Positions 5,456 to 6,573 of a stretch of 6,573 nt of DNA are shown here, in pieces. Below the pieces are notes generated by a model. It did not search any database. It was not told the origin of the DNA and saw only the letters and a list, made by a program, of their open reading frames with translations. The stretch is from Galactobacter sp. (GTDB lineage Bacteria; Actinomycetota; Actinomycetes; Actinomycetales; Micrococcaceae), in the NCBI GenBank assembly GCA_022712075.1, contig JALAHE010000154.1, positions 1 through 6,573 on the forward strand, given 5' to 3'. Position 1 is the first letter of the stretch. Each line of letters opens with the position of its first letter. Position numbers and translations under genes: made by a program.

Positions 5456-5468
5456 CAGGAGGCTGTCA
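5453..5468 (+). promoter_or_regulatory. Small hairpin holding the permease ribosome binding site
   Basis: TGACAG (5453-5458), loop GAGG (5459-5462), CTGTCA (5463-5468) form a perfect 6-bp stem. Its 5' arm contains the ATPase stop codon, its loop contains most of the AGGAGG ribosome binding site, and its last base is the A of the permease ATG. Ribosomes finishing the ATPase would melt it, which would couple permease synthesis to ATPase synthesis. The structure is seen; the role is inferred. Confidence 0.5.
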
Positions 5469-6193
5469 TGATGTCGTCACCCATCCTCGTTTCTGCCCGC
5501 GTGCAGGCCACCAACCGCAACACCTTCGTGTGGGTCCCGCTCCTGGTGCTCGGCGGCGCCACGGTCCTCACCCTCGCGGTGTGGTGGGCGGTCAAGGCCG
5601 CCGGGGCCGAGGCCCAGCTGTTCTCCGGCTCCGTCCAGGCGCCCTTCTGGTACCTCCTCGTGGTCGGCGCGCAGACCGTGGCCCTCACCTTCCCCTTCAC
5701 CCAGGCCCTCTCCATCAGCCGCCGCGACTTCTGGCTCGGCGCCATGCTGAACTTCAGCGTCTTTTCGATCCTGTTCGGCACCCTGCTCTGGCTGCTCGGG
5801 ATCATCGAGCGCGCCACGGGAGGCTGGTGGATGAACGGCACCATGTTCGCCTTCCCCCTGAAGCTCGAGGGCGGTGTCACGATCCCCGAGGCCGGCAGCG
5901 CCTGGTACCTCCTGCTCTACGCACTGATGGCCATGATGGCGCTCTCGGTGGGCTTCGCCTTCGGCACCGTCTACAAGCGCTTCGGCCCCACGGGGCTCAC
6001 CCTGGCGATTACGGGAACGGTCGCCGCGCTCATCGTCCTCTTCTTCCTGAGCGTGAAGCTCGACTGGTGGCCCACCCTGCAGGCCTGGTTCCCCGTCGAC
6101 CGCTTCGCCGGCAATGTCGCCATCATCACAGCCCTCGTGGCCGGGATCGGCTTCCTCGTCTCCTGGGCGCTCATCCGCCGGGTGCCTGCTTAA
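5468..6193 (+). CDS. ABC transporter permease, six predicted membrane helices
   Basis: A 241-residue, strongly hydrophobic membrane protein and the likely partner of the upstream ATPase. Six membrane segments can be read at about 20-42, 60-82, 90-113, 145-165, 176-196 and 215-236, with positive residues (SRRDF 84-88, YKR 169-171, IRR 236-238) placing those loops inside the cell. The motif FPFTQALSISRRDFWLG between helices 2 and 3 recalls actinobacterial permeases found in YtrA-type operons. No catalytic or binding motif is visible, so the cargo is unknown. Two ATGs compete: 5468 (5 bases after AGGAGG) and 5471 (8 bases), which differ by one Met. A strong terminator starts 23 bases after the stop, so this is the last gene of the operon. 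Confidence 0.85.
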   Translation: MMSSPILVSARVQATNRNTFVWVPLLVLGGATVLTLAVWWAVKAAGAEAQLFSGSVQAPFWYLLVVGAQTVALTFPFTQALSISRRDFWLGAMLNFSVFSILFGTLLWLLGIIERATGGWWMNGTMFAFPLKLEGGVTIPEAGSAWYLLLYALMAMMALSVGFAFGTVYKRFGPTGLTLAITGTVAALIVLFFLSVKLDWWPTLQAWFPVDRFAGNVAIITALVAGIGFLVSWALIRRVPA

Positions 6194-6215
6194 GGCCGGC
6201 CGGCACCGCCCACCT

Positions 6216-6264
6216 GGCCCGACGTCGCCCGCTCACCGTGAGCGGGCGACGTCGGGCCTCTTTT
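6216..6264 (+). terminator. Intrinsic terminator of the GntR-ABC operon
   Basis: Perfect inverted repeat with 21-base arms, GGCCCGACGTCGCCCGCTCA plus C (6216-6236) and its complement (6238-6258), around a single C, followed by TCTTTT (6259-6264). The extremely stable GC stem with a T-tract on the plus strand is a classic terminator, correctly oriented for the operon before it. Confidence 0.93.
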
Positions 6265-6327
6265 GCGCCTCCGCCCGGCGCCGGCGGCGCCTCTCATCAC
6301 GGTGTCACAACGTCCCCGCGCCAGCGG

Positions 6328-6356
6328 TTCAAAGCGACGCCGCTCGGGACTACGGT
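6328..6356 (+). promoter_or_regulatory. Candidate promoter of the lipoprotein gene
   Basis: TTCAAA (6328-6333) and TACGGT (6351-6356) are separated by 17 bases; TACGGT fits the TAnnnT pattern of actinobacterial -10 boxes. Transcription would start near 6363, after the preceding terminator and about 46 bases before ATG 6409. The rest of 6265-6327 holds only a short GC palindrome (6277-6291). Confidence 0.5.
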
Positions 6357-6408
6357 GGCCAGGGTCAGGGGCCAGGGAGCCCAGTCGATGCCAAGGAGCC
6401 GCGCAGTC

Positions 6409-6573
6409 ATGCGTCCACGTCATCCCCGCACCATGCTGACCTCGCTGTGCCTCGCCGCCGCGCTGGCCGTGGGGTCACTCGCCGGGTGCACGGCCTCGGG
6501 GCCCTCCACGGACGGCCCCTCTTCGGGCCCCGCGCCAACCTCAGGCACAGGCCAGAGCCCCTCCGCCTCGGAC
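6409..6573 (+). CDS. N-terminus of a secreted lipoprotein (partial)
   Basis: The first 55 codons of a gene that leaves the window at its right edge. MRPRHPR is a positively charged start and MLTSLCLAAALAVGS is a hydrophobic core. LAGC (24-27) is a standard lipobox, so Cys27 should be lipidated after cleavage by signal peptidase II. The following ASGPSTDGPSSGPAPTSG segment is a flexible Ser/Pro/Gly-rich linker usual in surface lipoproteins of high-GC Gram-positives. AAGGAG at 6393-6398 lies 10 bases before ATG 6409. An in-frame ATG at 6388 with AGGGAG upstream is an alternative start, adding 7 residues. No folded domain is reached, so the function is unknown. Confidence 0.85.
   Translation, partial: MRPRHPRTMLTSLCLAAALAVGSLAGCTASGPSTDGPSSGPAPTSGTGQSPSASD

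Noticed and set aside
6277..6291. GGCGCC-GGC-GGCGCC palindrome
   Set aside because: Short and built of the commonest words in this genome; it has no promoter or gene end placed in a meaningful way relative to it.
6514..6529. GGCCC...GGGCC hairpin inside the start of the lipoprotein gene
   Set aside because: Explained by Gly/Pro codons of the linker, and no T-tract follows.

Overview
The window is about 70% G+C. It has GTG starts, ATGA/GTGA overlaps between genes, TAnnnT-type -10 boxes and a KmtR-like metalloregulator, all of which point to a high-GC actinobacterium. I cannot name the genus from the sequence. The annotation rests on reading motifs and family resemblance by eye; no search was run.

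Positions 1-940 (metal efflux, minus strand). A cation diffusion facilitator (CDF) transporter gene starts at 726 and runs leftward to the window edge. Its promoter (-35 at 830-835, -10 at 807-812) is overlapped by a perfect 12-2-12 inverted repeat at 786-811, the layout used by ArsR/SmtB metal sensors. Near position 85-91 the CDF coding sequence stops abruptly, just after its sixth membrane segment. To the left of that point the PLUS strand encodes a fragment of an NAD-dependent epimerase-type protein, also cut. Two unrelated genes thus meet tail to tail at a 7-bp overlap: a real rearrangement breakpoint or an assembly chimera.

Positions 941-1297 (minus). A KmtR-type ArsR/SmtB repressor, presumably controlling the CDF gene and transcribed separately from it.

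Positions 1412-3948 (plus). A two-gene operon with a GTGA overlap: a PLP-dependent protein of the alanine racemase / D-threonine aldolase / D-serine dehydratase fold, then a covalent-FAD sugar-lactone (D-arabinono-1,4-lactone/alditol-type) oxidase. The tight pairing suggests a shared pathway whose substrate I cannot determine.

Positions 3949-4190. A structured intergenic region: two 15-bp direct repeats, a perfect 26-bp-arm hairpin whose T-tract faces the minus strand, then a TTGACA promoter box and a perfect 16-6-16 palindrome that is probably the operator of the next operon.

Positions 4191-6193 (plus). A YtrA-like operon: GntR-family repressor, ABC ATPase (ATGA overlap) and a six-helix permease. 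The permease ribosome binding site lies in the loop of a small hairpin spanning the ATPase stop and the permease start. A strong intrinsic terminator follows at 6216-6264.

Positions 6265-6573. A promoter candidate, then the first 55 codons of a lipoprotein gene that runs off the right edge.

The best candidates for something unreported are the two-gene junction with its tail-less CDF, the nested hairpin element at 3966-4093, and the uncharacterised PLP-enzyme/FAD-oxidase pair. The remaining genes look like ordinary members of known families.
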